The position numbers and the translations under genes are program-made. Below, one piece after another: positions 33,135 to 44,660 of a stretch of DNA of 64,000 nt. The stretch comes from Sipunculus nudus. Taxonomy: Eukaryota; Annelida; Sipuncula; Golfingiida; Sipunculidae. Positions within the stretch are counted from its first letter, which is position 1. Every line of letters starts with the position of its first letter. The notes beneath the pieces were generated by a model, which made no database searches, had not been told where the DNA came from, and worked only from the letters and a program-made list of their open reading frames with translations. The stretch is from assembly GCA_026874595.1 (NCBI GenBank), contig CM049310.1, positions 8,368,001 through 8,432,000 on the forward strand. Direction: 5' to 3'.

Positions 33135-34439
33135 GGACCCATGGGTCACTGTGCTCAGCTGAAGTTGACCTTGAAGGTAAAATTCTAAAACAATATCAAA
33201 TGGAGATAAAGTGTAAGAGGAAGAGGTAATAAAGGCCATGGTTGGTTTATATGATTGGTTTGTATTGATGAGCAAGGAATTGTTGCAAATAATATTTTGT
33301 GACCTGACCATGTGTTTCCTAATGTTGAATTTGAAGCATGTGAGCAGTTTGTGAACAAATGATCTATACTATTACCTTGATCATTAGTTGGCTTTTTGAT
33401 TAACTGTTTACATTTCAGTAGTTTACACATTTAGTCAATTGAATCTATTTTTTTGTATAAAATATATTATTAAATATATGTATTTTTTTTATTTTATTAA
33501 ATGTATACAGTTGAAATATAACTAATTAACAACATGCATACAGGGCAAACAAAGCCTGATCTCCAATTCTGCTAAGGCAAGAAAATATTGAACAAATGTT
33601 TGTATTAGATCCTCTTTTTTTTTATCACATCAATTTTTTTTTATTATAAGTTTATATTCCTATACATCTCCAATATAACATATATATCGGAATATAAAGG
33701 TTGATTCATAATTCTCAGTTGCATCATCATAAATCTCAATCTTGTCAGATAACACCACATCATGCTTACAAATGTTTACAAATATATCTTTTAAATCTGC
33801 AAAACAATAAATATCTAAAAAAAATATTTGATTTAGATTTCACAATTTTAAATTGTGTCTTTATTTATCCATAATGTGCTTCATATTTTAAGCATACTGA
33901 TGGGTTTAATTATATTTGTTAAAATCTTTTAAAAGGAAATTTCTTTAAAAAATGCTACATTAACACAACATGGCATCTTCTGGATTACACCTTGAATTTC
34001 CTTTTTGAAGGAAAGTTTTTATGTATTGGAGTGGAAACAGCATTACAATTCAAGGAGATACAGTGAAAACAATTACTGCATAACACTTGGTGGGTTGGGT
34101 TTGCGGGCAGGGGGGGGGGGGGGAGGGGGGGGGAGATTTGGGTTGTCATGTACATAGGATCTATATAGAGGAATATTTATGGTAAATATGAGGAAAAACA
34201 GATGAGTGGTTTTGATATTAGGCAGTTGTGAAGTGTGAAAATAGGTTTTTAATAAAAAATTGAGGGTTTTCCTTAATTTCTCAAAGGAACAAAGTCACAA
34301 AGACCCAGTTTTCTAACATTTATGCCGAATTTTGGATTCCTAGGTTTTACGGTTTCAAAATGTGCCACATCGACGGACAGACGACGGACAATGGACCACG
34401 ACTGTAGCTCAGATGACTTATAGTCAGCTGAGCTGAAAA
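33135..34439 (-). mobile_element. repeat element copy 1 (shorter, - orientation)
   Basis: About 1.3 kb that matches, in reverse orientation, the outer parts of 53869-57112. One end has GGTCACTGTGCTCAGCTGA. The other has the GACGG microsatellite and hairpin TAGCTCAGATGACTTATAGTCAGCTGAGCT, followed by A. A poly-G tract at about 34112-34139 marks where about 560 bp present in copy 2 (not counting the hAT insert) is absent. Contains a shared 81-residue reading frame (33185-33430, -). Confidence 0.8.
33185..33430 (-). pseudogene. relic ORF resembling the end of an APE-type endonuclease
   Basis: The 81-codon frame is shared with 56816-57061 (+), with most residues identical between copies. QLI-x-KPTND-x-GN-x-x-DHLFTN followed by SGHKILFATI resembles the C-terminal strands of transposon APE-like endonucleases, where PT-x-D-x-G-x-x-IDHI-x-x-N is followed by SDH-x-x-V/L. 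Such a domain occurs in LINEs and in Helentron proteins. There is no full domain. This is a relic or a captured fragment, and the assignment is by pattern only. Confidence 0.4.
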
Positions 34440-34945
34440 CCTGTAATCCTGCACATTTGTTGTAATCCTGTATAGTTTAAAACTTGTTCATGTGCAATGT
34501 GTTGGATCCTAACCATTTTTGCCTCTGAACTGAATCCCTAAGCCCAATAACTGTAATGGCTACAGTGTTACTTTGTTGAGTCCAGTGATTCATTTGTGGA
34601 TATTCTAGAATGCTAATTTAAAATTATGTTCAATTTACATTTGATTTTTGGTACTTGTCTGTATGGTGCTGCCACCTGTCCTGTAAATGTGAACTAACCA
34701 TGTGAGGATCCCTTAAGTTGTTTCATATTACAAACAAATGGTTTGTTCTCTTTGTGTTTTCCTGCCAAAATGTTGGGCCAGTTTGTGTTCCTCAATAGTG
34801 TGTGTGTTTTTGTGTGAAAAATGCCATGGGGGCAGACTTCACAAACCAGCATCTTAATTGGCCTGCCACAAATGTGAATGCATGAAAGCCATATAAACCT
34901 GTCTCTTGCCTAGTTATTTACAGTCTTATGCCACACTCTGATCAA
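34440..34945. other. no gene recognised
   Basis: Unique-looking AT-rich spacer between the repeat element and the 29-bp minisatellite. Confidence 0.45.
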
Positions 34946-35700
34946 CCTATCTTGTCAAGACATGTGCAGAGCATTTCCTCTCTTGTCAAGACATCCAGAA
35001 CATTTCCTCTCTTGTCAAGACGTGCAGAGCATTTCCTCTCTTGTCAAGACGTGCAGAGCATTTCCTCTCTTGTCAAGACATCCAGAGCATTTCCTCTCTT
35101 GTCAAGACATGTGCAGAGCATTTCCTCTCTTGTCAAGACATTCAGAGCATTTCCTCTTTTGTCAAGACGTGCAGATCATTTCCTCTCTTGTCAAGACGTG
35201 CAGAGCATTTCCTCTCTTGTCAAGACGTGCAGAGCATTTCCTCTCTTGTCAAGACATCCAGAGCATTTCCTCTTTTGTCAAGATATGTCCAGAGCATTTT
35301 ATCTCTTGTCAAGGCATGCCCAGCCATTTCCTTTTTTGTCATGTCCAGTGCAATTCCTCTCTTGTTATATCCTGAGTATTATCTGCCTTGCCATGTCATG
35401 TCATGCCCTGAGCATTTTTTCTGGTCATCTCATGTCCTGAACATTTCCTCCCTTGTCATATCCAGAGAACTTTCTCTTTTAATTGTCATATTCTGAGTTT
35501 TTTTTCTTCTCCTGTCATGTCCTATGTATTTTCTCAAGTCATATCCTGAGCCTTTTCTGTCTGGTCATCATGTCCTGAGCATTAGCTCATGTGATATGTA
35601 AAGCAATCTATCTTGTCATGTTCTGAACTGTTTCTCTTGTCAAGTCTTCAGAAGCTTCTCTTGTAAGGTTGTTATGAGCCATTTATCTTGTCAGGGCTTC
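34946..35700 (+). repeat. minisatellite, 29-bp unit
   Basis: The core from 34946 to about 35330 has about a dozen units close to GTCAAGACGTGCAGAGCATT plus TCCTCTCTT, 29 bp with 31-bp variants. From 35330 to 35700 the units decay but keep 'cttgtca'. Since 29 is not a multiple of 3 and the unit lacks stop codons, all three forward frames are open (34928-35440, 34962-35375, 35041-35496). No start context, splice signal or known domain suggests translation. Confidence 0.93.
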
Positions 35701-37984
35701 ATCAATATTGAGAATTTCAGAAGCCCAATGTTACATAACACTAATGGAGAGACCAAAGCCTGGAAATTTACTCAACTAAAAATACAAAATAACATTAGAA
35801 AATATTTATTCTAATATCATATATATTACATGTGCAAGTGTCATTGTGGCTTGCAGCAAAGTATACAAACAATACATTACTGTGAATTTTACAGATTATT
35901 ACATCAATAACATGTTATCAATGTGCCCTGCATGTAGTGGGTGTATATATGGTTGGAGATTATAGAGTACACTTTACAGTGCAGTTCACAACCAGGTCTG
36001 CATTATTTTATATAAGGAGACATGTACAGTATGTATACCGGTGATGGCTTAATAGGCTTACTGCAAAGAGTTATGAAAATATTTAAATAATCTATCATAA
36101 TAATTCTCATCTCCTTATCTGTGACTGATTCTCTTGATCCTTTATCAGTACATTTAAAGATTGAGGTCATAAGAATTACTATATTCTTGGTCATGCCCCA
36201 TTCATTCTACAATTCCTTCTACTTAACAACTGATCTTAATAAGCACTGCTTAACAATCAGCAATGTGAAACTGGTAATGGGCCAGGAATGGTCCCGTGCC
36301 TACTGCTTGGGGTTATACTTTGCAAACAGTGCTGTTGACAGCAGTGGTAAAGTAGAACGAGTTTCGGACCAAATGTAGCATGAACATTTTGTATGAAGTT
36401 AAAACACCTTGAAGATCTTTAACACTCATTCCAGTTATCTTAGAATCAACAAATTTCCTGCAATACCGTTAAAGTAACAGGGTTAAACAATGGCAATCTA
36501 AGCTGGAACATATACTAGCTGACGCTTAATACAGAAAGATACAGTCTTCTTTGACCTGATAAATAATGAAACTCCATTTATCATGACTAGAACATTCCCT
36601 GATTTTTTTGTTACCACATATGTCATAATTCTTGAACATGATAACTTGTCCTGGTTTTCTGTTGACACATATTTAACTATTTATGAAGCAGACTGACCAA
36701 CTTTTTAAAGGAACACTGAAATGTAAAAAAAATCATGCATTTTAATTTGTTTACTTTCTCATGTAAGCAGAAGTCACAAAAGACCCATATCTAAAAAAGT
36801 TTTCATAGCTTCCTATGAAAATCATCAGCTCCTCAACACACCAAATTTACCTTAACAATATTCATGATTTAGAACAACATTTTGGTCACATCATCTATGA
36901 TCCCGTTATTGATATGGTCACCCTTCTAAAAATGCTGTGATGAACGGACTTGTCAGTATCACTAAGTATCTTGAATCTGTATTAATTGCTTACACACTGA
37001 CTTAAGAAAATAGTTTAAAATGTTTTAGACAAAGTGGATTAATTCAATAGGATCAAAACATTTTGTGTGTCCACAGAGAAGAGACCTGCTTAAACCTACC
37101 ATTTGGCAAGCTGTACCAAAAGAAACATTTTGTAGACAGTAATGTCAGACCAACAAACTAGATCTAGGTTTATCCAGTGTATGTTGTTTTTCATATTTTA
37201 TGGGTGCAGGTAATGTTTATAAAACCAACTATCAGTTTTGAGCCTTGTGAGCTACATATATATATATTGTTATCATCTTTTTTCACAACTAAATCGTCAC
37301 ACTCTCATAAACACAGCCATCCATACATGGTTACTGAATACTTGACATTAAAGTAAATAACTAGAGATAATATAAAATAAATAGTAGATTGACTATTATT
37401 TAATATAAAAAGGTACATAATAAAAATAAATAATATCTGTTGATATTTGATCTAAAGTTCTACTGACTGGATACTAATTTTCTGGTCCTGTATAACAGAA
37501 CAATATATAAACTGTAGTCTATCAGTAATATCATTATTATCATTTAATATCTCCTGGCAAGGATACTGATCTAACAAACATTCAGTATTTTTTATTATTC
37601 ATAATTTAAAAATGTCCTACAAGGTATTTTCAGTTTAATTAAACACTGAATATTTTGGAGACCAAAAAATACACTTCCACTTGATTATATTATCATAAGT
37701 ATGATACTTTTCTTTTTAAAGAACTACTTACATGTCTTAATAATGCTGAATTCTTTTACCCAAAGTCTGTCTTGGGGGCAGTGATTTGAGCGACTGAGAT
37801 ATGTACCGAGTGTGTGAAACTGTGCATCACCTTGACTTTCTCTCTTAACTCTCACTAATCAGTACACTAAGGATACATAAATAAGCAATTTATACCTTTT
37901 TTATAATATTTCACTTTTTATCAATTTTTTTTTTACAAAATTCAAATGGTCGAGTCCTTCCTTTCACATCTATACAATCATATA
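35701..37984. other. no gene recognised
   Basis: AT-rich sequence. The small frame 36121-36378 (+) has no recognisable features. Confidence 0.45.
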
Positions 37985-38501
37985 CCGTAAAAAACCGTTT
38001 ATACGTCAAGAAATTTGTTCCCAAAAAATTAATCCAAGAAAGGGGAGTCGACTTATGTGCGGGTCTAAGCCTGAGAGTCAAAATTTTGCACGAACTTAAG
38101 TCAAACTGCCGGCCTGAATGTCTTAACTGATCGACAACTAGATATCCGTTTCCGGTGAAGTCTGGTACACAAGTCCCCCTTTCTGTCCAAAAATACAGTC
38201 TAATAAGGTTTTCGAATATTTTTTTTTTTCAAATTTTGACCATTTACGCTGTTCTTTCATTTGGATAATGCAGTATATTAAAATGTTTGCAATTTACATG
38301 GTTGATGACAACCTGGAAATGACCCGCGTCTAGCTATAAATAATGAGCTTCATTCACCTTTCCCCAGTGGCCTGTCACACTACTCTCGATAGTCATGTAT
38401 GCTGCTTCAGACCTGTTTTGACCTCTAGAATGGCTTGAAAAATGTTTTACCTGAAATTCAACCTGAAAATTTATACTCAACTTATATGCGAGTTTTTACG
38501 G
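37985..38501. mobile_element. TA-flanked pogo/mariner-type MITE
   Basis: Ends CCGTAAAAA and TTTTTACGG with TA outside on both sides (37983-37984, 38502-38503). Subterminal motifs are also inverted: GACTTATGTGCGGG near the left end, and ACTTATATGCGAG near the right. It is 517 bp with no ORF. The CCGTAAAA terminus is shared with the 2-kb element at 14566-16570. Confidence 0.85.
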
Positions 38502-38509
38502 TAGTTCCA

Positions 38510-39080
38510 TAGAACACTTTACAGTCTTTACCACCATAAACCACCTTCACCTTTCATATTTTACAGACTTAACAGTTATTAACAAACTTTAACCTCACAG
38601 ACTGACTATACAGTTGATATATTTAAATGATATTTTACAGTATATGGTCATTAATGACATTTAACTTCACAGGCTGACCACACAGTAGACTTGTTCCTAA
38701 AACTTGGCAGAGAGAATGAAAGGGCAGGGAATCAGCCTAACCATACAGGTCCACAAGATATATTTACAGTTTTTATGGTCAGTAATGACCTTTAACCTCT
38801 CACTTTGACCATGCATTTCAATCATATATTTTACAGTCTGTATGGTCATGAATGACCCTTCACCTTCCAGGCTGGCCATGGTATATTGCGGGCGTTCATA
38901 AAAGATTCACCTTTCACATGGACCATAGGATTTGATAGAATGTTTTCTTCCTTCCATGAACTTACTTCTTATGTTGAACAGGGAATTATTACTTTCAGTC
39001 ACATTGTCCTTTATCCTTTCAGACTGATGACACAGTCCCAAACATGAATTTTATCCATGACCTTTGACCTTTTGAATAAA
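38510..39080. repeat. degenerate tandem repeat, period about 110-120 bp
   Basis: Segments with 'ttttacagt', 'tggtca.taatgacctttaacct' and 'tgaccatgc/tgaccacac' recur near 38575, 38640, 38765, 38830 and 39050. Divergence is high, so boundaries are approximate. Confidence 0.5.
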
Positions 39081-40078
39081 CATCACACTTTCTTGCCTTG
39101 CTCAATTTCCCTTTCTAGGAGGTAGTACTGCCACATTCACATTACAGTAAACAATCTGCATATTATCAAATTATGTATTATCATGGACACTTTAACATTC
39201 AAGGTTATTTAATGGTAGTTCAAACACAAATCAAACCAACCAGTATAATAAAGAGTTCGTTCAGCAGAAAATGTATGCCAAAATTTTATGATTAATTCTG
39301 ACAAATATTTGATACAAGCAAAAGAAGATTGCTGTTGGTATTTACCATTTAGCTACAGGTCAGAAAATCATATGGTCGTTTTATCATACAGTAGTTATAT
39401 GTGTTTCAAACTCTTTCACACTAGCCGAGGATAGTTTCTTACATGAAAAGATCATTCTCGACTTGTAGTGAGAATTAAACATACCTATCAAAGCAGTCTT
39501 ATTTTATTTAACTCTGCTAGAAAACCATGTATCTGATATATTTGTCATGACTTTGCAACTTGTATGCTAAAAACAGAACCTGGTGAAGACAGGATTTACA
39601 GCATTTACCATAAACTTTTCCATTTTGAATGGCTATTTCTTCATTTCATTTTAAAACTTGCTTAGAATGAGCTTGGGAAAACAACAAGCTGTGTAGGGCA
39701 AAACAGGCATTTTAGACCACGCATTATTTGACTGGTTTAAAACTTGCATACAATTAGGACACGTAGATATGATGTCCCCATGGATCTTTCACACTTCACG
39801 AGTACTGGACAAAAGGTATTCATGTCGTGAGTGCCATGCACTCGTTGGAGCCTTCTTAAGGTTCAGAAATTATATTGTATTCATTATTCAATATTATTCT
39901 GCACATTTGGCAAGCTTAGCATCTTACTTGAAAACAAACCTTGTAAACACTTCACACTTATTTCAGGGAGACCCTATGCAACAGCACTAGCCTCATTTAT
40001 ATAAATATATTAATGTGTAATTATATAGTGTTGATATTCTAGTTCCACTATGAAACTATAAATATACTATGAATGTTA
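39081..40078. other. probable HDHD3 3' flank
   Basis: No exon seen. On the - strand this follows the HDHD3 stop codon, so part of it should be its 3' UTR. No polyadenylation signal can be chosen with confidence in this AT-rich stretch. Confidence 0.45.
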
Positions 40079-40798
40079 CTATAAAGCCTGTACTCTAAAT
40101 GTTAAGTCATGTATATCTCTCAGTATATGGCGTTTATCTGGTATACTTTTCAGTTCATCATCAGATGTATGTAACAGATATGCTGCCATGCCCACGTTAC
40201 GTGCCCCGTTATAATCCTTCTCAATATCATCTCCGATATGGCATCCATGATGAGGCTGCACTTTGGCCAACTCTAGCGCCATCTGGAATATTCTGGGATC
40301 CGGCTTTTTACACCCTATCTTTACCGATGTCAACACAAAATCAAAGTATTTCAGGAGGTCATGAGAATGGAGGATGGTGTCTAAACGTTCATCAAAATTT
40401 GATATAACTCCTAAAACAAGACCTTTCTGTTTCAAGATTGTAAGAACTTCATGCGATCGCTCATACACCTCCCATGTGTCTTTCTTTTTGTAGTGCTCGA
40501 ACAAATCAGAATAAATATCCAGGAGTTTACGTGAATCTATGTCATAGCCTGCTCCAATAAAAGTTCGTACAACAATATCTCTCCACCAGTCCCATGATGT
40601 GACCCCATGTTCACGTCCAAAATTGGGCTGTTCCACATTTTTTGTTTTCCATACTTCCCTGTATGATTTCAGCAGCAATTCATCATTGGCTTCAATCCCA
40701 TGATGCCTTGCTATTTTGGCGTAATGCAGTCCTGTAGACCTTTTCACCTTAATGATGGTATTGGTGATGTCAAATGTCAAGAGTTTTACACGAGTCAT
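40079..40798 (-). CDS. HDHD3: haloacid dehalogenase-like hydrolase domain-containing protein 3
   Basis: An intact 239-residue frame, close to the about 250 residues of vertebrate HDHD3. HAD motifs are in order: motif I LLTFDITNT with nucleophile Asp10; motif II VISNFD (Ser133); motif III Lys164/Lys165 before PDPRIF; motif IV HIGDDIEKD (Asp190, Asp191). An alpha-helical cap of C1 type fills residues 20-110, including the SWDWWRDIVVRTF segment typical of HDHD3. The second Asp of the usual DxDxT is Thr12; HDHD3 proteins generally depart from DxDxT here, so this is probably a family trait that weakens a simple phosphatase reading. The substrate is unknown. The coding part is a single exon. TTATAG directly before GTAACAATG (40804) suggests an intron in the 5' UTR. 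Confidence 0.93.
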   Translation of the reverse strand: MTRVKLLTFDITNTIIKVKRSTGLHYAKIARHHGIEANDELLLKSYREVWKTKNVEQPNFGREHGVTSWDWWRDIVVRTFIGAGYDIDSRKLLDIYSDLFEHYKKKDTWEVYERSHEVLTILKQKGLVLGVISNFDERLDTILHSHDLLKYFDFVLTSVKIGCKKPDPRIFQMALELAKVQPHHGCHIGDDIEKDYNGARNVGMAAYLLHTSDDELKSIPDKRHILRDIHDLTFRVQAL

Positions 40799-40804
40799 TG
40801 TTAC

Positions 40805-41200
40805 CTATAATAAATGAAAATATGTATATAGATTGGATATATTTTATATATAATATATATGTTGTGCACCATCTTCAGATCAGTCCAATTTTACTGGTTG
40901 AACCCAATAACCATTCATGATGCATGCATACAGCTTTGAATAATTAAAAATAAATGAAAAAGTTAACTGCTCATTTAATATCCTCAAGTCATATTGATTG
41001 ATAAATTTACTGATTTGCCAATCTACCGTTAACACCCATAGTTTTGAGATCAACCAAGGTATTAAATTTGTACCCCCCCCCCCCAAAAAAAAAAATGGGA
41101 CACTAAATTATAATAAAATCAAATGAAATTTTCCTATATAAACCTGAATCGTGGATCCCAAGTCTGGGGTGCCTATCCTACAAGGGAGAAATATACGGTA
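40805..41200. other. HDHD3 upstream or 5' UTR intron
   Basis: AT-rich with a poly-C/poly-A junction at about 41071-41093. A splice acceptor for the - strand lies at 40805-40806. No upstream exon could be placed. Confidence 0.4.
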
Positions 41201-41393
41201 CAATGAAACCTGCAAATTATGATCAACAATGGGACCTTGATAAATAGGTTATATTTTTGAAGTGGTTGTCTTAGCCAGCTTTAATACAAAGAGAAAAAAA
41301 AAGAATTTGGACCCTGAACATCTGGTGATTATTTTGAGGTTGTGAGACACTAAAGAAAGCTGGTTGTAAATTTTAGTAGGTGAAGTTTTACTG
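41201..41393. mobile_element. decayed Tigger/pogo-like fragment
   Basis: Left CAATGAAACCTG preceded by TA and right GAAGTTTTACTG form imperfect inverted ends, with inner 'ggttgtcttagccagc' near 41267. These match the common pogo/Tigger MITE style as I know it. Strongly diverged. Confidence 0.45.
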
Positions 41394-42760
41394 TTTATAT
41401 ATAAATACTTTGATATATAGGCCTACATTTAATTCTTGCTGTATGTCTGTACGTGTCATTTTCCATTAAACTCTGTATAAAATAACCCCCCCCCCCCCCC
41501 GGCCGTTCATGTTTTATTTTCTAGAAACATGACAGAAAAGAAAATGCAATCATGTTATTTATGTTGACCATTATAAATCAGCGTCACTTGGACAACAAAA
41601 CACTTGAAAACAGACACTGTGGAAACAGAAGAAACCCTGCAGGTTTGTGTAATTTATATAATGTTTCCATTAATGATGCTTTGGCCACTGCTCCCCCTCC
41701 CCTACCTCATTTAGGCCAGAAATAAGGGCAAAGAGAGGCCCTGGGGTGGGTCACTAATTGGACTTTCACCCAAATTTTGCCAAAAATTGACAATAAAATG
41801 GTCAACAAGTATATTTGAATGATTAAGATTTATCGAGCGATAACACTTGAAAATCACCTCCTCCATTTTACCTGTAGGTCACAACATTTAGTAAAGACAC
41901 TGCTCAGCTAAACAGGTAAAACCCTCAACGTTTATTTTTGTATGTAAGTAAGTGACTGATCATTATACCAGTGACCTGATGACTGAACATATCGTGTATT
42001 TTGTTATATTTTGGAAAGGTTGACTCGGTCACTTGGGAGCGATTACAGATGGGTGAGGGGTGTATACAGACGTTTACCTGTGAATAGTCAGTAAGACGTC
42101 ACAGCCTTCACCTGGACTGACCTGTGGCTGCTGCTGTCACCACCCCTCTGCCCCACTCTGATGGTCACAGTGAGAAGTCAAAGGAGGCACTGGGTACATG
42201 TGTACCCGTGTGAAGCCGAGGAACGCTACCGTAAAGTAGCGACATCTTTTGTCTAATTGTTAAACTATTTTGTGATGAATCCAACTCAAAGATAATGACG
42301 TTAATTATAAATCAACCAAGTTGGAAAAGCAATTGAATTTACCGGGCAAGGAGACGTGTGACGATTAGTCTCATGACTGAATGAATGTTTTGAAATTACA
42401 AGTAAACTGTTTTCCTATTATTGTCCATATAAAATTAAAAAAACGCTTCTTTTTATAAATTAAAACCGTACCGGTTACAACAATTAACAACAACTTAGGA
42501 ATTTTTATTTATACAGTATCTATGTATTAAACAGTAATACCTAACACATTTTATGTACACTTAACTTTAACGGATAAATTTATTATGACGAAGCATACGA
42601 TGAATATAGCAACGAGGAATATCCAACAATTGCCAACTGAAGTGCTTTATTGGTTTTTATAGGATAAATTTTAATTAACTTTGCAAAGGAATAAAATGTT
42701 CACTGAAATATTCTGCTCGACCCCTATCTATACCTATAGGTTTATATCCTTTTTCCTGAA

Positions 42761-42795
<35 letters not shown>

Positions 42796-43296
42796 TATTA
42801 AAACAAATTGCAGGTATATACATCAAGATGGTAGAATGCATCTTATGACAGAAAAAAATAACCTATTCAAGTATTCGACTCTTTTCAATATAGGTGTTAA
42901 TAATTAATAATCCTCGAAAGGTCGACAAGAATATTTCGACTAGTAAGAACTACACTCGCATAAAATTTTCACATAGGTCTGTGAGTATATAGAGAAAAGC
43001 CAATAAAATGACTTAATGTCCATTTTTATTTAAAAAAGGATTCAAACCTCACATATCGTATTTTTAATTAAATAAAATTGACAAAAGTAAGCATTGACGT
43101 GCATTGTTGTCCTTTTGAGAGAACATGCCTTGTCTCCTGCTCATTGCTAAACCTGCCTTTGCCAACACGTCACACGGGCGCACTGCTAACCCTTTTCTCG
43201 AAGGTAACATAAACGGTACAGAAATCTTATGTACTTTTACTCCTAATTCGGCAAATGCAGTGGTTATATAAATACACCTTTTTCTTTCATTTTTTA
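41394..43296. other. no gene recognised
   Basis: Contains a poly-C tract (about 41487-41500) and a (TA)n microsatellite at about 42765-42794. The GC-richer stretch 42090-42240 could hold the promoter or 5' exon of HDHD3 on the - strand, but no motif decides this. Confidence 0.4.
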
Positions 43297-44660
43297 GCGA
43301 ACCTGTGAGCTTATGCGATGGCGCAGCGTTGTCCGTCCATCGTCAGCCGTCCGCCGTCAGCCGTCCGCCGTCCAGGGCTGTCTTTCCGCCGTCCAGGGCT
43401 GTAAGTCAGAAACCGTCGGAGCTAGCAGCTCCAAATTACAGGTAAGAATTAGTCACAGGTGAAAATTGGTGCCCTGTAGCTTTTTTTTGGGTATCTGCAT
43501 TAATTTGGATTTTTTTAGAAAAAAAGCTAAAAAATCTTTAAAAATCTTCTTCTCTGAAATTGTACAGCCAAATTGTCCAATATTTCACAGAAATGATCCC
43601 TGGACCACTCTCTCTGAAGTTTGTTCAAATGGTACCAGTTCGGAGATTTTTGGCCGAGTTACAGGAGGCTGAACTTAGTCATCTGTCCAAAAAAGCACAC
43701 TAAAATTAATATCTCAGAAACGGCTGGAGCTATAATCACCAAATTTTATACCAATGTTTGTCACATATGTCATATCTGATTTTGAGGTATTGGTGGTGCC
43801 ACCTACATTGATGTGTTTTTTTTTTACAAGCGAAAATGTAATTTTAAACTCTTCTAGCTTATACACTGATTTATGACGAAACTTTTAAGCTGATTGGTTT
43901 GAACTATACAAGAATTATTCTATGGTAGGGTTCTGCCAGTTTTATAAGAATAGATTGGATAAATACAGTTTAAAAAAACATTTAGCCAATTGAAAAAGGC
44001 TTTCTATAATTGAAAATATTTTTGATAACGTGCTGAGTTCCAGCAGCCAAGTCAAGAGGTCACACAGTACAAACAGGTGGGTCCAGACATCACCATGGCA
44101 ACCGACCTGGCTCTGGGGAGGTGTCTAGACAATGTGTCTAAACGTCTAGACACAGCGTCTTGACGTCCAGACACAATGTTTAGTTGCAGAATTCCCAGAT
44201 TATTGGAACCATATCTTTCATCTGTTTGAAAAAACTTGGTTTGCATTTTAAGCGAGTTGGGTTTATCATCAGCTCATATGTAAACTGCTGCACCCTCATT
44301 TTTGGTTGACCTCTGACCTTACCTCGCTGCCCAGCGTCCATTTGTGCGTCTGTTGCCACACATAAAGCTGCATATCTCGGGAACCGTTTGACCAATAAGG
44401 CTAAAAATTTTGCACAAATGTAGCCCTTTGATAGCTTTATAACATACACTAAAAATGGTGGCGCCACCTGCAACCACTTATGAACACTGTCCATCTATTC
44501 ATCTGCCTTGGGATAAAATCACTCATATCTCAGCAGTGGTTTGACTTATCCACCTGAAATTTTGCAGGTTTATACATCCTGGACAATTTTATCGATTTTA
44601 TGACAGGTGGCGCCACCTACATTCCCGTTAACGCTGCAGACATTCATGCTGATATGAAAC
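43297..44660 (-). repeat. tandem-unit element with GTCC microsatellite end (- orientation)
   Basis: Begins TTTTTTAGCG, a hairpin-forming stretch and GTCCGTCC plus GCCGTC repeats (about 43297-43390). This is the same terminal module as at 1231-1302 and 21498-21572 but inverted. Tandem units follow, each with 'atatctc', 'aaattttg' or 'aaatttta', and 'ggtggcgccacct' or a variant (near 43710-43805, 44370-44465, 44525-44620). A palindrome-rich patch of GTCTAGACA-type words lies at 44125-44175. Pearl/Helentron-like layout. Confidence 0.65.

Noticed and set aside
34946-35330. CRISPR-like array of regular direct repeats
   Set aside because: The units abut with no unique spacers, the genome is eukaryotic with introns, and no cas gene is near. 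It is a minisatellite.
44089-44102. second X-box-like motif (ATCACCATGGCAAC)
   Set aside because: It sits in a palindrome-rich patch of a repeated element and has no nearby start codon exon.
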